Shown: positions 34,424 to 43,011 of the stretch, piece by piece
How the letters are laid out: each line of letters begins with the position of its first letter
Position numbering within the stretch: position 1 is the stretch's first letter
Source: an uncultured bacterium
GTDB taxonomy: Bacteria > Bacillota > Clostridia > Oscillospirales > Oscillospiraceae
Assembly: GCA_949840775.1 (NCBI GenBank)
Contig: CATKXO010000006.1
Span: 29,091 to 93,090 of the forward strand
Length of the DNA stretch: 64,000 nt
Reading direction: 5' to 3'
Made by a program: the position numbers and the translations under genes
Notes under the pieces: generated by a model
Databases searched by the model: none
What the model was told of the DNA's origin: nothing
Seen by the model: the letters and a program-made list of their open reading frames with translations, nothing else

Positions 34424-35368
34424 TTATTTCTGCACCAGGTGGATGGCGAAGCCGCCTACCTCGCCTTTCAGGTAGATGGCCTTGGGCTTGCGGGTGGACT
34501 CGTCGAACTCCACGCCCTGGCGGCCCAGGTGGTAAATTGCCCGGTCCAGGTTGTTGGTGGCGATGGCGATGTGGCCATTCTTGCCCAGGTAGGGGGTCTT
34601 CATGCACTCCACGGCGCTGCCGGCGAAGATGGAGCTGTTGCCCGGCTTGTAGTCGAAGCCGAAGAAGGCGCACAGGGTCTTGGCCGCCCGCTGGGCCTCC
34701 ACCTCGTTCTCACAGTTGATGCCCACGTGGGCCAGGGAGAAGCCCAGCATGGTCTTCACGGCCTCCTTGCACAGGGCGGTGATTTCGTCCCACTTGCCGG
34801 CCTTGATCATGTCGCTCTTGCACATCCAGGTGCCGCCCACCGCCACGATTTGGTCGTAGCCCAGGTAGTCGTTCACGTTCTTGGCGTTGACGCCGCCGGT
34901 GCACATCCACTTGCAGCTCTTCAGGGCCGCGCCGATGTTCTTCAGCATGGCCACGCCGCCGTTGGCCTCAGCGGGGAAGAACTTGACGATCTCACAGCCC
35001 TGGTTCATGGCCTGCTGCATCTCGCCGGCGGAGGCGGTGCCGGGCATCATGATACCGCCCTTGTCGATGACGTGCTGGGTGACCTTGGGGTCGTAGCCGG
35101 GGGCCACGATGAACTTGGCGCCGGCGGCCATGGCCCGGTCGGCCTGGTCGATGGTGAGCACAGTGCCCGCGCCCAGCAGCATCTCGGGGACCTCTTTGTT
35201 GATGACCTTGATGCAGTCCTCCGCGCAGGCGGTGCGGAAGGTGACCTCGGCGGCGGGCAGTCCGCCCTCCACCAGGGCCTTGCACAGGGGGACGGCCTCG
35301 TCCACGCTGTTGAAGGCGATGACGGGGATAATGCCGATGTCGGAAACGCGCTTAAGAACTTCGTTCAT
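34424..35368 (-). CDS. kdgA: KDPG aldolase fused to a C-terminal glyoxalase/VOC-like domain
   Basis: Residues 1-205 of this 314-residue protein form a class I KDPG aldolase: the base Glu lies in AAEVTFRTA and the Schiff-base Lys in EIVKFFPAE, with LGAGTVLTIDQAD between. Residues about 218-314 form a second domain with the VOC/glyoxalase pattern (FSLAHVGINCENEVEA, later HIAIATNNLDRAIYHL and GGFAIHLVQK). Family aldolases normally stop near 210 residues. I chose the ATG at 35368 after GGAGGAG. It is the first gene of the kdg unit, under two GntR-type operators. The second domain may bind metal or a sugar acid; its role is unknown. Confidence 0.9.
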   Translation of the reverse strand: MNEVLKRVSDIGIIPVIAFNSVDEAVPLCKALVEGGLPAAEVTFRTACAEDCIKVINKEVPEMLLGAGTVLTIDQADRAMAAGAKFIVAPGYDPKVTQHVIDKGGIMMPGTASAGEMQQAMNQGCEIVKFFPAEANGGVAMLKNIGAALKSCKWMCTGGVNAKNVNDYLGYDQIVAVGGTWMCKSDMIKAGKWDEITALCKEAVKTMLGFSLAHVGINCENEVEAQRAAKTLCAFFGFDYKPGNSSIFAGSAVECMKTPYLGKNGHIAIATNNLDRAIYHLGRQGVEFDESTRKPKAIYLKGEVGGFAIHLVQK

Positions 35369-35416
35369 ATGTACTCCTCCAATACTGTGTCCCTTTTTGG
35401 GGGTTGATCTGCCTCT

Positions 35417-35445
35417 ATTATACAACTTGTATACTAGAATACAAT
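35417..35445 (-). promoter_or_regulatory. Promoter of the kdgA-VOC/kdgK unit with GntR operator
   Basis: The minus-strand -10 is TATAAT (35422-35417), with a weak -35 (TTGTAT, 35444-35439). The spacer is covered by the palindrome TTGTATACTAGAATACAA (35427-35444), so a bound repressor would exclude RNA polymerase. Confidence 0.7.
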
Positions 35446-35552
35446 TGGCGGAATGGCAGAAATATCAGGCCGCTTTTTGTGCAAATCGTCTGGGGGCAAT
35501 GCTCCAAGAGGGGTTACAGGCAAACGGTACAAAAAATTGCCTTATTTTTATC

Positions 35553-35570
35553 TGGTATACTAGTAGACAA
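35553..35570. promoter_or_regulatory. Second GntR-type operator
   Basis: TGGTATACTAGTAGACAA matches the first operator at most positions, including the central TATACTAG. It lies about 75 bases before the regulator gene, suggesting autoregulation. Confidence 0.65.
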
Positions 35571-35643
35571 ATCTCTCCGGCCGTGTTACAGTAAAAGCAG
35601 CTTTGCCAGATGAAAGAGGACGGACAGAGGTGAGGAGAAGCGG

Positions 35644-36318
35644 ATGAAGCTGCTGGAACGCCTACCCCGGGAGAGCGGCCGGGACTATGCCCTGCGCAAC
35701 ATCAAGGAGAACATCGTCAATCTGGAGCTGGCCCCCGGCAGCCAGATCAGCGAGAACGAGCTGGCCGACGAGTTGGGCCTGTCCCGCACGCCGGTGCGTG
35801 AGGCCCTCATTGAGCTGTCCCGGGTGGGGATCATCGAGACCCATCCCCAGCGGAAGAGCACCGTTTCCCTCATCGACTGCGATTTGGTGGAGGAGTCCCG
35901 CTTTATGCGCAATCTGCTGGAGTGCGCCGTGGCGGAGCTGGTGTGTGAGATGGCCGGCCCGGTGGACGTTGAGCGGCTCAACGCCAACATCCGCCTGCAA
36001 AGCTTCTATCTGGACGGCACCTATACCAACGAGCTTATGGCCCTGGACAACCAATTTCACGGGATGCTCTTCAACATCGCCAAGAAGCCCCAGGTGTTTC
36101 AGATGATCCAAAACATCGCCATCCACTTCGACCGGGTGCGGGGGCTGGCCCTGTCCTCGGTGAGGGACCTGAAGGTGGTCCAGGACCACCAGGATCTGGT
36201 GGACTTCATTTGCCGGCGGGACGCCAAGGGGGCCAGGGCTCTGATGGAGGCCCACCTGAACCGGTACCGGATTGACCCCGCCGAAATACGGGAACTGCAC
36301 CCCCAGTACTTTAAATAA
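35644..36318 (+). CDS. GntR-family (FCD) transcriptional regulator
   Basis: This 224-residue regulator has a GntR winged helix at residues 15-75 (SENELADELGLSRTPVREAL) and an all-helical FCD effector domain at 85-215. The FCD domain shows the metal-site residues expected (DNQFHGMLF, then QDHQDLVDFI and EAHLNRY). Members bind sugar acids or carboxylates such as gluconate and galacturonate. It is divergent from the keto-deoxy-sugar-acid unit, and two near-identical palindromes lie between them. It is very probably the local repressor responding to a pathway intermediate. Confidence 0.92.
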   Translation: MKLLERLPRESGRDYALRNIKENIVNLELAPGSQISENELADELGLSRTPVREALIELSRVGIIETHPQRKSTVSLIDCDLVEESRFMRNLLECAVAELVCEMAGPVDVERLNANIRLQSFYLDGTYTNELMALDNQFHGMLFNIAKKPQVFQMIQNIAIHFDRVRGLALSSVRDLKVVQDHQDLVDFICRRDAKGARALMEAHLNRYRIDPAEIRELHPQYFK

Positions 36319-36386
36319 CCTCAAAATCCTCTGGGGTGCTTATCCGGTGGAACGGAGCAAAAAAATCCGAAAAATAAAATTTTTCC

Positions 36387-36415
36387 TTGACAACCGCTTC
36401 CGTTCCTGGTACAAT
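36387..36415 (+). promoter_or_regulatory. Promoter of the orphan 124-residue gene
   Basis: TTGACA (36387-36392) and TACAAT (36410-36415) are 17 bases apart. Transcription would begin near 36422. Confidence 0.8.
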
Positions 36416-36426
36416 GGCTACACTTG

Positions 36427-36486
36427 AAAAGGACGCAGATATGGCTACAGCCATATTGTGCCCTTTTTTTCATGCGAAAAAGGGGG
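36427..36486 (+). promoter_or_regulatory. Attenuator-like leader (terminator and possible antiterminator)
   Basis: ATATGGCT (36439-36446) pairs with AGCCATAT (36449-36456), extended by AAAAGG pairing with CCTTTT, then a T7 run: a terminator within about 50 bases of the start site. The same CCCTTTTT (36461-36468) can instead pair with AAAAAGGG (36477-36484). A further hairpin, CCCAAT with ATTGGG, precedes the ribosome site. Confidence 0.6.
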
Positions 36487-36548
36487 TGACGCTTCGGCCC
36501 CAATTCTTTTTGAAGGATTGGGAAGGGATTCAAAGGAGGAATTTTATT

Positions 36549-36923
36549 ATGAAGAACAAGAACAATTCCCAGGAGTACCTCGTCCATGTCCTGCGGGAGC
36601 AGCTCCGCCAATATGCCGTCGGCCACGCGCTGGCCCTCTCCCGCTCCGTCAGCCGCTTGACCTCCTGTGACGCCCAGCCCTGCCTGGAGTACCGGGAGGA
36701 GGTGGAGGGGGAGTACCAGGTGATCGACCGGCTCCTCTACGCGCAGCAGTGCCGGGCCGCCCTGGAGCGCTGTGTCGCCGGCGGCCGGTCCCGCCTGCGC
36801 TACCGCTGGAGGAGCGGGCAGGTGACGGAGACCACCTTCCGCAAAACAGCGCCCGGCCGGGTCAGGGCCTGCGGACTGCTGACTGCCGCCGGGAAGGAGC
36901 CCGCCCTGGGCCGGGCCTCCTGA
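36549..36923 (+). CDS. Hypothetical protein
   Basis: This 124-residue basic, soluble protein matches no family I know. The N-terminal third is helical and charged (YLVHVLREQLRQYAVGHALA). A single pair of Cys lies near residues 39-44 (SCDAQPCLEY). The C-terminal region is rich in Arg and Thr (SRLRYRWRSGQ). AAAGGAGG precedes the ATG. It is a lone gene with a consensus promoter, a structured leader and a strong terminator-like hairpin behind it. These controls argue that it is a real gene, but its function is unknown. Confidence 0.65.
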   Translation: MKNKNNSQEYLVHVLREQLRQYAVGHALALSRSVSRLTSCDAQPCLEYREEVEGEYQVIDRLLYAQQCRAALERCVAGGRSRLRYRWRSGQVTETTFRKTAPGRVRACGLLTAAGKEPALGRAS

Positions 36924-36928
36924 AAGCG

Positions 36929-36961
36929 TCAGGGCCTGGAGCGTACTGCTCCAGGCCCTGA
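36929..36961. terminator. Terminator-like hairpin between convergent genes
   Basis: TCAGGGCCTGGAGC pairs perfectly with GCTCCAGGCCCTGA around GTACT. There is no long T-run, but it lies between the convergent orphan gene and glyA. Confidence 0.65.
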
Positions 36962-36991
36962 TGTGGTCCAGAAAGAATCGGAAAATTTTCC

Positions 36992-38236
36992 TCAGCGGTA
37001 CAGCGGGTAGCGGGCGCACAGCTGGGTAACACCCTGGCGGGTGGCCTCCGCTGTGCCCTCAAAGTCGAAAATGGTGTCGGCAATCCAGCCGGCAATCAGG
37101 TCCATCTCCTGGGGGCCGAAGCCCCGGGTGGTGACGGCGGGGGTGCCCAGGCGCAGGCCGGAGGTGATGAAGGGACTGCGGGGCTCGTTGGGCACTGCGT
37201 TCTTGTTGGCGGTGATATACACCTCGTCCAGCCGGTTTTGCAGCTCCTTGCCCGTCACGTCCAGACCCCGCAGGTCCAGCAGCATCAGGTGGTTGTCCGT
37301 CCCCCCGGACACCAGCTTCAGGTTCCGCTTCAGCAGTCCCTGGGCCAGGGCCTGGGCGTTCTCCACCACCTTGCGGCCATACTCCTGGAAGGAGGGCTGG
37401 AGGGCCTCACCGAAGCACACCGCCTTGGCGGCGATGACGTGCATCAGCGGGCCGCCCTGGGTGCCGGGGAAGATGGCCTTGTTGAACTGCTTGCCCAGCT
37501 CCTCGTCCCGGCTGAGAATCACGCCTCCCCGGGGCCCCCGCAGGGTTTTGTGGGTGGTGGTGGTGACCACGTCGGCGTAGGGCACCGGGTTCTGATGCAC
37601 CCCGGCGGCCACCAGGCCGGCGATGTGGGCCATGTCCACAAAGAGGTAGGCCCCCACACTCTTGGCAATTTCGGCAAAGCGGGCGAAGTCGATGGCCCTG
37701 GGGTAGGCGGAGGCGCCGGCGATGATCATTTTGGGTTTCTTCTCCCGGGCCAGCTGCTCCAGGGCGTTGTAGTCAATGAGACCGTTTTCGTCCACGCCGT
37801 AGGGGACGATGTTGTACAGCAGTCCGGACTGGTTCACCGGGGAGCCGTGGGTCAGGTGTCCGCCGTTGTCCAGAGACATGCCCAGCACCGTGTCGCCGGG
37901 CTGGCACAGGGCCTGATACACCGCCATGTTGGCCTGGGCCCCCGAGTGGGGCTGTACGTTGGCATAGGAAGCGCCGAATAGCCGGCACACCCGGCGGATG
38001 GCCTCCTCCTCCACCAGGTCCACGTCCTCACAGCCGCCGTAGTAGCGCTTGCCGGGGTAGCCTTCGGCGTATTTGTTGGTGAGCACCGAGCCCATGGCCG
38101 CCATCACCGCCTCGCTGACGATGTTCTCGGAGGCGATCAGCTCAATGTTCCGGTTCTGCCGCTGAAATTCCAGACCGATCATGTCCCCGACAACGGGGTC
38201 CATCTCTTTGACCAGTGCCAGGTTATCTTTAAACAT
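36992..38236 (-). CDS. glyA: Serine hydroxymethyltransferase
   Basis: This 414-residue PLP enzyme interconverts serine and glycine with tetrahydrofolate. The start [20 protein letters not shown] and [14 protein letters not shown] are hallmark motifs. The PLP Lys lies in [14 protein letters not shown] (near residue 226). [14 protein letters not shown] and [14 protein letters not shown] are also conserved. I chose the ATG at 38236 after GAGAGGA; an upstream in-frame start lies in unrelated sequence. The call is firm. Confidence 0.97.
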   Translation of the reverse strand: MFKDNLALVKEMDPVVGDMIGLEFQRQNRNIELIASENIVSEAVMAAMGSVLTNKYAEGYPGKRYYGGCEDVDLVEEEAIRRVCRLFGASYANVQPHSGAQANMAVYQALCQPGDTVLGMSLDNGGHLTHGSPVNQSGLLYNIVPYGVDENGLIDYNALEQLAREKKPKMIIAGASAYPRAIDFARFAEIAKSVGAYLFVDMAHIAGLVAAGVHQNPVPYADVVTTTTHKTLRGPRGGVILSRDEELGKQFNKAIFPGTQGGPLMHVIAAKAVCFGEALQPSFQEYGRKVVENAQALAQGLLKRNLKLVSGGTDNHLMLLDLRGLDVTGKELQNRLDEVYITANKNAVPNEPRSPFITSGLRLGTPAVTTRGFGPQEMDLIAGWIADTIFDFEGTAEATRQGVTQLCARYPLYR

Positions 38237-38356
38237 AGAAAAATCCTCTCTTCTGTGTAGAATGGTATTGATTGTAACATAGAAAGGGGAGGGATGCAAG
38301 AGAAAAGGGGACGTTCCCATGCAAACCCGGCGATATTTTTGCCAAAACGCAGAAAC

Positions 38357-38385
38357 GGGCCGTTATCCTCTGAGGATAACGGCCC
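38357..38385. terminator. Terminator of the methyltransferase gene
   Basis: GGGCCGTTATCC pairs with GGATAACGGCCC around TCTGA. On the minus strand GTTTCTG follows. It ends the gene at 38393. Confidence 0.65.
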
Positions 38386-38392
38386 ACAGAAC

Positions 38393-39151
38393 TTATTTCT
38401 GCGCCACAATCAGGTAGCGGTGGATGGTCCCCTGGATTACGCCCTCCCGGTCCAGGACCTTCTGCATCTCCACCAGCCGCTCAAAGCACCGGTCCACGGA
38501 GAAGCCGGGAAATTCCCACTGGATGATACGGGCAAACCAGACAAAAGCCCCCACGTCGTAAAATCTGATGGGGCGGTAGGCCTCCCCGGCTTTGAGCATG
38601 TGAAAGCCGGCGGCTTCAAAGCCCTTCTGCTGTCTGGCAAGGGTCAGCTCCGGAAAGGGCAGGGGGGTTCCGGGCAGGACCAGCTCCACAAGGTCCCGGT
38701 CGTTGTCCCTGCCCACCTGCTCGGTGAGAAAGACCCCGCCCGGCCGCAGCAGCCGGAACAGCTCCCCGGCGTGGAAATTGCCGTGGCGGTTGAGGATCAG
38801 GTCAAAGGACTGGTCCTCAAACGGGATTCCGGACGGGTCGTCACAGGCCCGGAAGTCGATCCCCAGGGGGGACAGCTTCTCCCTGCACAGCCTGACGTTG
38901 GGCGGATATCCCTCCGTGGCGGCTGTCTTTTCATAGGGGTGGTTCAAAGACAGCAAAAACTCGCCGCCGCCAGTGTCGTAGTCCAAAATGTCCAGACTGC
39001 TGTCCAGATATTCTCGGACAAGCCCCCCGTAGCTCCAGGGCAGGTCGCGCTCCACCTCATATCGCCCGGAGATGTGGGAGAAGTCCCAGCCGTGGATGTG
39101 GGCGGCCTGCTCCTCCTGCTCCCAGACGGCTCTGAAATGGGCCCGGTCCAT
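38393..39151 (-). CDS. SAM-dependent methyltransferase, unknown substrate
   Basis: This 252-residue class I methyltransferase has motif I in ILDYDTGGGEFLLSL (about residues 54-68) and a post-II region FEDQSFDLILNRHGNFH. RLLRPGGVFLTEQVG is the usual motif near strand 5. The C-terminal helix bundle probably binds the substrate. Its N-terminus, MDRAHFRAVWEQEEQAAHIH, is acidic and helical. It lies 23 bases after the dipeptide epimerase gene on the same strand, perhaps as its last cotranscribed gene. The target molecule is unknown. Confidence 0.82.
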   Translation of the reverse strand: MDRAHFRAVWEQEEQAAHIHGWDFSHISGRYEVERDLPWSYGGLVREYLDSSLDILDYDTGGGEFLLSLNHPYEKTAATEGYPPNVRLCREKLSPLGIDFRACDDPSGIPFEDQSFDLILNRHGNFHAGELFRLLRPGGVFLTEQVGRDNDRDLVELVLPGTPLPFPELTLARQQKGFEAAGFHMLKAGEAYRPIRFYDVGAFVWFARIIQWEFPGFSVDRCFERLVEMQKVLDREGVIQGTIHRYLIVAQK

Positions 39152-39174
39152 ATGGTTTCCCCCCTTGCCTTGAC

Positions 39175-40263
39175 TTATAGGTATTGAATGCCCTCCACGC
39201 CTCTGATGCCCAGGCCGGGCTCATCGGAGACGGTAATCAGCTGCTCCTGGAACACCGCACCGCCCAGGATGGGGTCCTCGCTGCACAGCACAGGGCCGTC
39301 CAGGTCGATCTTGGTGATGATCTTCTTGGCACAGGCCAGGTGGACGGCGGCGTTGACGGAGATTTTGGCCTCCAGCATACAGCCGATCATGCACTCCACC
39401 CCGTAGACCTCGGCGGCGGAGGCGATTTTCAGGGCGTTGTACAGGCCGCCGCACTTCATCAGCTTGATATTCACCAGGTCGGCGGCCCCCATCTGCATGA
39501 TGGTCAGGGCGTCCTCGGGGGAGAAGACGCTCTCGTCGGCCAAAACGGGGACGTAGGACCGCTCGGTGACGTATTTCAGCCCGGCAAAGTCGTGGGCCTT
39601 GACGGGCTGCTCCACAAACTCGATGTCCAGCCCCTTGTCCTGCATCTGGTTCAGCAGGCGGACGGCCTGCTTGGGTTCCCAGCCCTGGTTGGCGTCGATG
39701 CGGATGCGGGTCTTGTCCCCGATGGCCTGGCGGACGGCGGTCAGCCGGGCCACGTCCAGCTCCGGGTTGGCCCCCACCTTGATTTTCAGGGTGTCATATC
39801 CCCGCTCCACCGCGTTGACCGCGTCCCGGGCCATCTCCTCGGGGGGGTTGACGCTGATGGTGATGTCGGTGACAATCTGCTTCCGGGCCCCGCCCATCAG
39901 CTTGTAGACGGGAATCTTATACAGCTGGCCGTACAGGTCCCACAGGGCCATGTCCACGGCGGCCTTGGCGCTGGAGTTCTTCACGATGCACTTCTGGACG
40001 GTCTGGAGCACGTCCTCAAAGCCGTCTACGTCGTGGCCCACAATGCTCTTGGCGATGTGGTCCTGGATGGCCCCCACAATGGCCCCGGTGGTGTCGCCGG
40101 TGATGGCCCCGGTGGGGGGCGCCTCGCCGTAGCCTACGGCCCCGGTGTCGGTGTGAATCTCCACAATCACGTCCTCCACGCTGTTGACCGAGCGCAGGGC
40201 GGTCTTAAAGGGGACCCGCAGGGGGACGGAGATTTTCCCCAGCTTTACTTCGGTAATTTTCAT
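39175..40263 (-). CDS. Dipeptide epimerase (L-Ala-D/L-Glu epimerase type)
   Basis: This 362-residue enolase-superfamily enzyme inverts the alpha carbon of a dipeptide residue. The catalytic Lys pair lies in LKIKVG (near residue 162), the metal ligands in DANQGW, EFVEQP and LADES, and the second Lys in NIKLMKCGG. The Mur-type GCMLEAKISVNAAVHLA near the end is typical of Ala-Glu epimerases rather than muconate enzymes. It follows a PepV-like dipeptidase gene by 21 bases. The pair could process Ala-Glu from wall turnover, epimerising D-Glu so the dipeptidase can cleave it. Confidence 0.88.
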   Translation of the reverse strand: MKITEVKLGKISVPLRVPFKTALRSVNSVEDVIVEIHTDTGAVGYGEAPPTGAITGDTTGAIVGAIQDHIAKSIVGHDVDGFEDVLQTVQKCIVKNSSAKAAVDMALWDLYGQLYKIPVYKLMGGARKQIVTDITISVNPPEEMARDAVNAVERGYDTLKIKVGANPELDVARLTAVRQAIGDKTRIRIDANQGWEPKQAVRLLNQMQDKGLDIEFVEQPVKAHDFAGLKYVTERSYVPVLADESVFSPEDALTIMQMGAADLVNIKLMKCGGLYNALKIASAAEVYGVECMIGCMLEAKISVNAAVHLACAKKIITKIDLDGPVLCSEDPILGGAVFQEQLITVSDEPGLGIRGVEGIQYL

Positions 40264-40284
40264 AGAATCCTTCCTTTTCGCATA

Positions 40285-41658
40285 TCAGTTGGCCAGCTCA
40301 CGGATGGCGTCGGCCAAAAGCTTGGTGTTGTCCATCAGCCGGGACAGCTCCATATACTCGTCCGGCTTGTGCTCCCGCACCTCGTCCCCCGGGAAGATGG
40401 GCCCGAAGGCCAGGATGTTGGGGATTACCTTGGCGTAGGTCCCGCCGCCGATGCACTTGGGCTTGTCCTGGCGGCCGGTGTATGTGGTGTACACCTTCAT
40501 CAGCTTGCTCACCAGGGGGCTGGCGGCGGGCATGTAGATGGCGGCCTTGTGCATCAGGTAGGTCTCGTGGAAGCCTGCCTCCTCAAAGCACCTCTTCACC
40601 TGGGGCTCGCACTCCTCAAAGTGCCGTGTGACGGGGTATCGGTAGTTCACCTTGACGGTGAGGGTGTCCCCCTCCAGCCGGACTACCCCCAGGTTCATGG
40701 TCAGGGGTCCGGACAGCCCGTCCTCCATGGCGATGCCCAGGGAAGCGCCGTTCCACTCCATGCCCAGCCTGTTGGCCAGCAGGTCTACTGTCTTCTTCAG
40801 CTCCCCCTCCAGGGGCAGGGCGGACAGGAAGAGCATCAGCCGGCCGATGGCGTTTTCTCCTTCGTTTGGGGTGCCGCCGTGGGCGCCCACCCCCTGGGCC
40901 TCCACCCGGACGCCCTCCGGAGTGAGGGTGCAGGCCACCCCGCCCACACGGCGGGCGGCAATGGCCTGAGCAGTTTCCCGGGGGCAGGCCAGCAGGGCGG
41001 CGGCCTGGGCGGGGACGATGTTGTGGGCCGCCCCGCCGGACAACTCCACCAGGCGGATGTCCCCGGACTGATGGAGCTCCCTGGCAAAGGTCTGGGTCAC
41101 GATTCCCTTCTCCCCGTTGATCACCGGATACTCCCCGTCCGGCGTAATCCCCATCACGGGAATTTCGCCCCCATGGGCGAGATAATACTTGATATCGGCG
41201 CTGCCCGTCTCCTCGTTCAGGCCGAAGAGGATGCGCACCCGGCGTTTCAGGGGCAGGCCGGCGTCCCGGAGGGCCTTCAGGGCGTAGAGGGCGCACAGGG
41301 CGGGACCCTTGTCGTCCATGGTGCCCCGGCCGTAGATGCGGCCGTCAATCACCCGGCCCTCATAGGGCGGGACGGTCCAGCCGTCCCCCTCGGGGACAAT
41401 GTCCAGGTGGCAGAGCACCCCCACCATCTCATCCCCCTGGCCGTACTCGCACCAGCCCACCTGCTCGTCCATGTTGTGGACGGAGAAGCCCAGCCTTGCG
41501 GCGGTGTCCAGCATGTAGTGCAGGCAGCGGTGGACCTGCTCGCCGTAGGGGTAGCCGCTGCCGTCGTCCAGCGCCTCCACGCTGGGAATCCGGATGCAGC
41601 CCTGAAGGTCCTGAATCAGGGCGTCTTTGCTCTGCTCGATCCGCTCATAGAGTTCCAT
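40285..41658 (-). CDS. M20-family dipeptidase (PepV/Sapep-like)
   Basis: This 457-residue metallopeptidase hydrolyses dipeptides. Zinc or manganese ligands lie in LCHLDIVPEGDGW (near residue 88) and IYGRGTMDDKGPAL (the bridging Asp), and the base Glu in FGLNEETGSADIKY. A lid domain occupies about residues 180-370, and SPLVSKLMKVYTTYTG with KCIGGGTYAKVIPN closes the active site. It lies in an operon with a DUF819 permease and a dipeptide epimerase, separated from the permease by a terminator-like hairpin. The exact dipeptide is not known. Confidence 0.92.
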   Translation of the reverse strand: MELYERIEQSKDALIQDLQGCIRIPSVEALDDGSGYPYGEQVHRCLHYMLDTAARLGFSVHNMDEQVGWCEYGQGDEMVGVLCHLDIVPEGDGWTVPPYEGRVIDGRIYGRGTMDDKGPALCALYALKALRDAGLPLKRRVRILFGLNEETGSADIKYYLAHGGEIPVMGITPDGEYPVINGEKGIVTQTFARELHQSGDIRLVELSGGAAHNIVPAQAAALLACPRETAQAIAARRVGGVACTLTPEGVRVEAQGVGAHGGTPNEGENAIGRLMLFLSALPLEGELKKTVDLLANRLGMEWNGASLGIAMEDGLSGPLTMNLGVVRLEGDTLTVKVNYRYPVTRHFEECEPQVKRCFEEAGFHETYLMHKAAIYMPAASPLVSKLMKVYTTYTGRQDKPKCIGGGTYAKVIPNILAFGPIFPGDEVREHKPDEYMELSRLMDNTKLLADAIRELAN

Positions 41659-41687
41659 AACAGGTCTCCTCTTCCGATTTTTAGGTC

Positions 41688-41724
41688 AAAAGGAACCCCG
41701 CCCCCAGCGGGACGGGGCCCTTTT
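41688..41724. terminator. Terminator-like hairpin between permease and dipeptidase genes
   Basis: AAAAGG and CCTTTT flank a stem CCCCG/CGGGG with a GC-rich loop. T-runs occur on both strands. It probably limits readthrough from the DUF819 gene into the dipeptidase gene. Confidence 0.65.
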
Positions 41725-41767
41725 ATCCGACCGATTGCACAATATTGACTTCAAACAGCTTGGACTG

Positions 41768-42964
41768 TCAGCCGAAGATGGACATGGCGTAGCCCACGCC
41801 GATGCCGCCGAAGGTGCCCACCACGTAGCCCATCAGGGCCATGAGCACGCCCACGGAGACTAGGGAGCCGGAGTAGGAGGCGGCCAGAATGGGGGCGGAG
41901 GCGGTGCCGCCGATGTTGGCCAGGGAGGCCACGCCGCAGGTGAACATGTCCAGCTTGAATACAAAAGCGCACAGCAGCATGAGGACGCCGTGGATGGCCA
42001 GAATGACGAAGCCGGCCACGATCCACCACAGCATGCCGCCCTCCAGCAGCTCCATGAAGGAGGCCCGGGAGGCGATGAGGGCGATGACCATATACAGCAT
42101 AATGTTGGACAGCTCGGCGGAGCCGGCAATCTTGCCGATGGGGGTCATGGCCAGCACCAGGCCCAGGATGGTGATGAGGACGATGATGTAGGTGGCCTTG
42201 TCAAATACGTTTTTCAGCAGGGGAATGGCCTCGGGGATGGCGGAGGCCAGGTAGGTGCCGGCGTTGGTGCACAGGGCGGAGGCCAGCAGGCCCAGGCCCA
42301 GCAGGAACATCAGGCCGCCGAACTCCACCGGCTTTTTCTTGGCCTCGGCGAACTCGGCATCCAGGCGGGCGGCCACCTCGTCCAGGGTCTTGGTGTTGGC
42401 CCCCATTACCTTGTTGAACTTGGGGGCGAAGTTGATGGCCCACAGCAGCAGCATAACCCAGATGGAGTAGTCGATGGAGTCCACGATGGAGGCGCCGGCC
42501 AGCTGAATCTCCTCAGCCTTCAGCGCGTCGGCCACCGCAACCAGGTTGCCCGAGCCGCCCATCCAGGAGCCGCACAGGGCACCCAGACCCTTCCAGGCAT
42601 CAGCGCCCAGCAGGGAGTGCATCCCGGCGTAGGTGACAAAGAAGGCGATGCCGATGGAGATGGAGCCGCAGAAGAAGCCCAGCAGCATCTTGGGGCCCAG
42701 CTTCAAAATCTGCCGGATGTCGCAGCGCAGCAGCATCAGGAAGATCATGGCGTACAGAATGGGATTGCGCACCGCGTTATATGCGTCCTTGGTGGCGGCG
42801 GCGTCCCAAATCTTGAAGGTGCAGCACAGCATGCCGATGAGGTACAGCAGCACCACGGGGGGCACAAAATCGAAGAATTTGGCCTGGGTGCTCTTCTGAG
42901 CCCAGATCAGGCAGCCGGCGATGCAGGCCAGAACTGCAATGTAGGTAAAACCGTTGGTAATCAA
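41768..42964 (-). CDS. DUF819-family membrane protein (YjcL-like transporter)
   Basis: This 398-residue membrane protein has ten or more hydrophobic segments, starting ITNGFTYIAVLACIAGCLIW. The central GALCGSWMGGSGNLVAVADA is the glycine-rich family hallmark, and SLANIGGTASAPILAASYSG repeats the pattern in the second half. A cytoplasmic acidic linker lies near residues 192-212. Family members are probable secondary transporters; no substrate is established. Its place before a dipeptidase and a dipeptide epimerase suggests uptake of dipeptides or related amino compounds. Confidence 0.9.
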   Translation of the reverse strand: MITNGFTYIAVLACIAGCLIWAQKSTQAKFFDFVPPVVLLYLIGMLCCTFKIWDAAATKDAYNAVRNPILYAMIFLMLLRCDIRQILKLGPKMLLGFFCGSISIGIAFFVTYAGMHSLLGADAWKGLGALCGSWMGGSGNLVAVADALKAEEIQLAGASIVDSIDYSIWVMLLLWAINFAPKFNKVMGANTKTLDEVAARLDAEFAEAKKKPVEFGGLMFLLGLGLLASALCTNAGTYLASAIPEAIPLLKNVFDKATYIIVLITILGLVLAMTPIGKIAGSAELSNIMLYMVIALIASRASFMELLEGGMLWWIVAGFVILAIHGVLMLLCAFVFKLDMFTCGVASLANIGGTASAPILAASYSGSLVSVGVLMALMGYVVGTFGGIGVGYAMSIFG

Positions 42965-43011
42965 AATTCTCTCTCCTTTTCTCTCTATGGTGTTTGTTTA
43001 TGGCGTTGCGG

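Noticed and set aside
38340-38390. A riboswitch upstream of glyA
   Set aside because: The hairpin with GTTATCC lies beyond the methyltransferase end on the minus strand and acts as its terminator; no glycine-riboswitch-like pair of aptamers is visible near the glyA start.
39184-41748. An open frame of about 850 codons antisense to the epimerase and dipeptidase genes
   Set aside because: It is the complementary-frame shadow common in GC-rich coding DNA: it lacks a ribosome site, has Gly/His/Val-biased low-complexity composition and lies over two firm enzyme genes.
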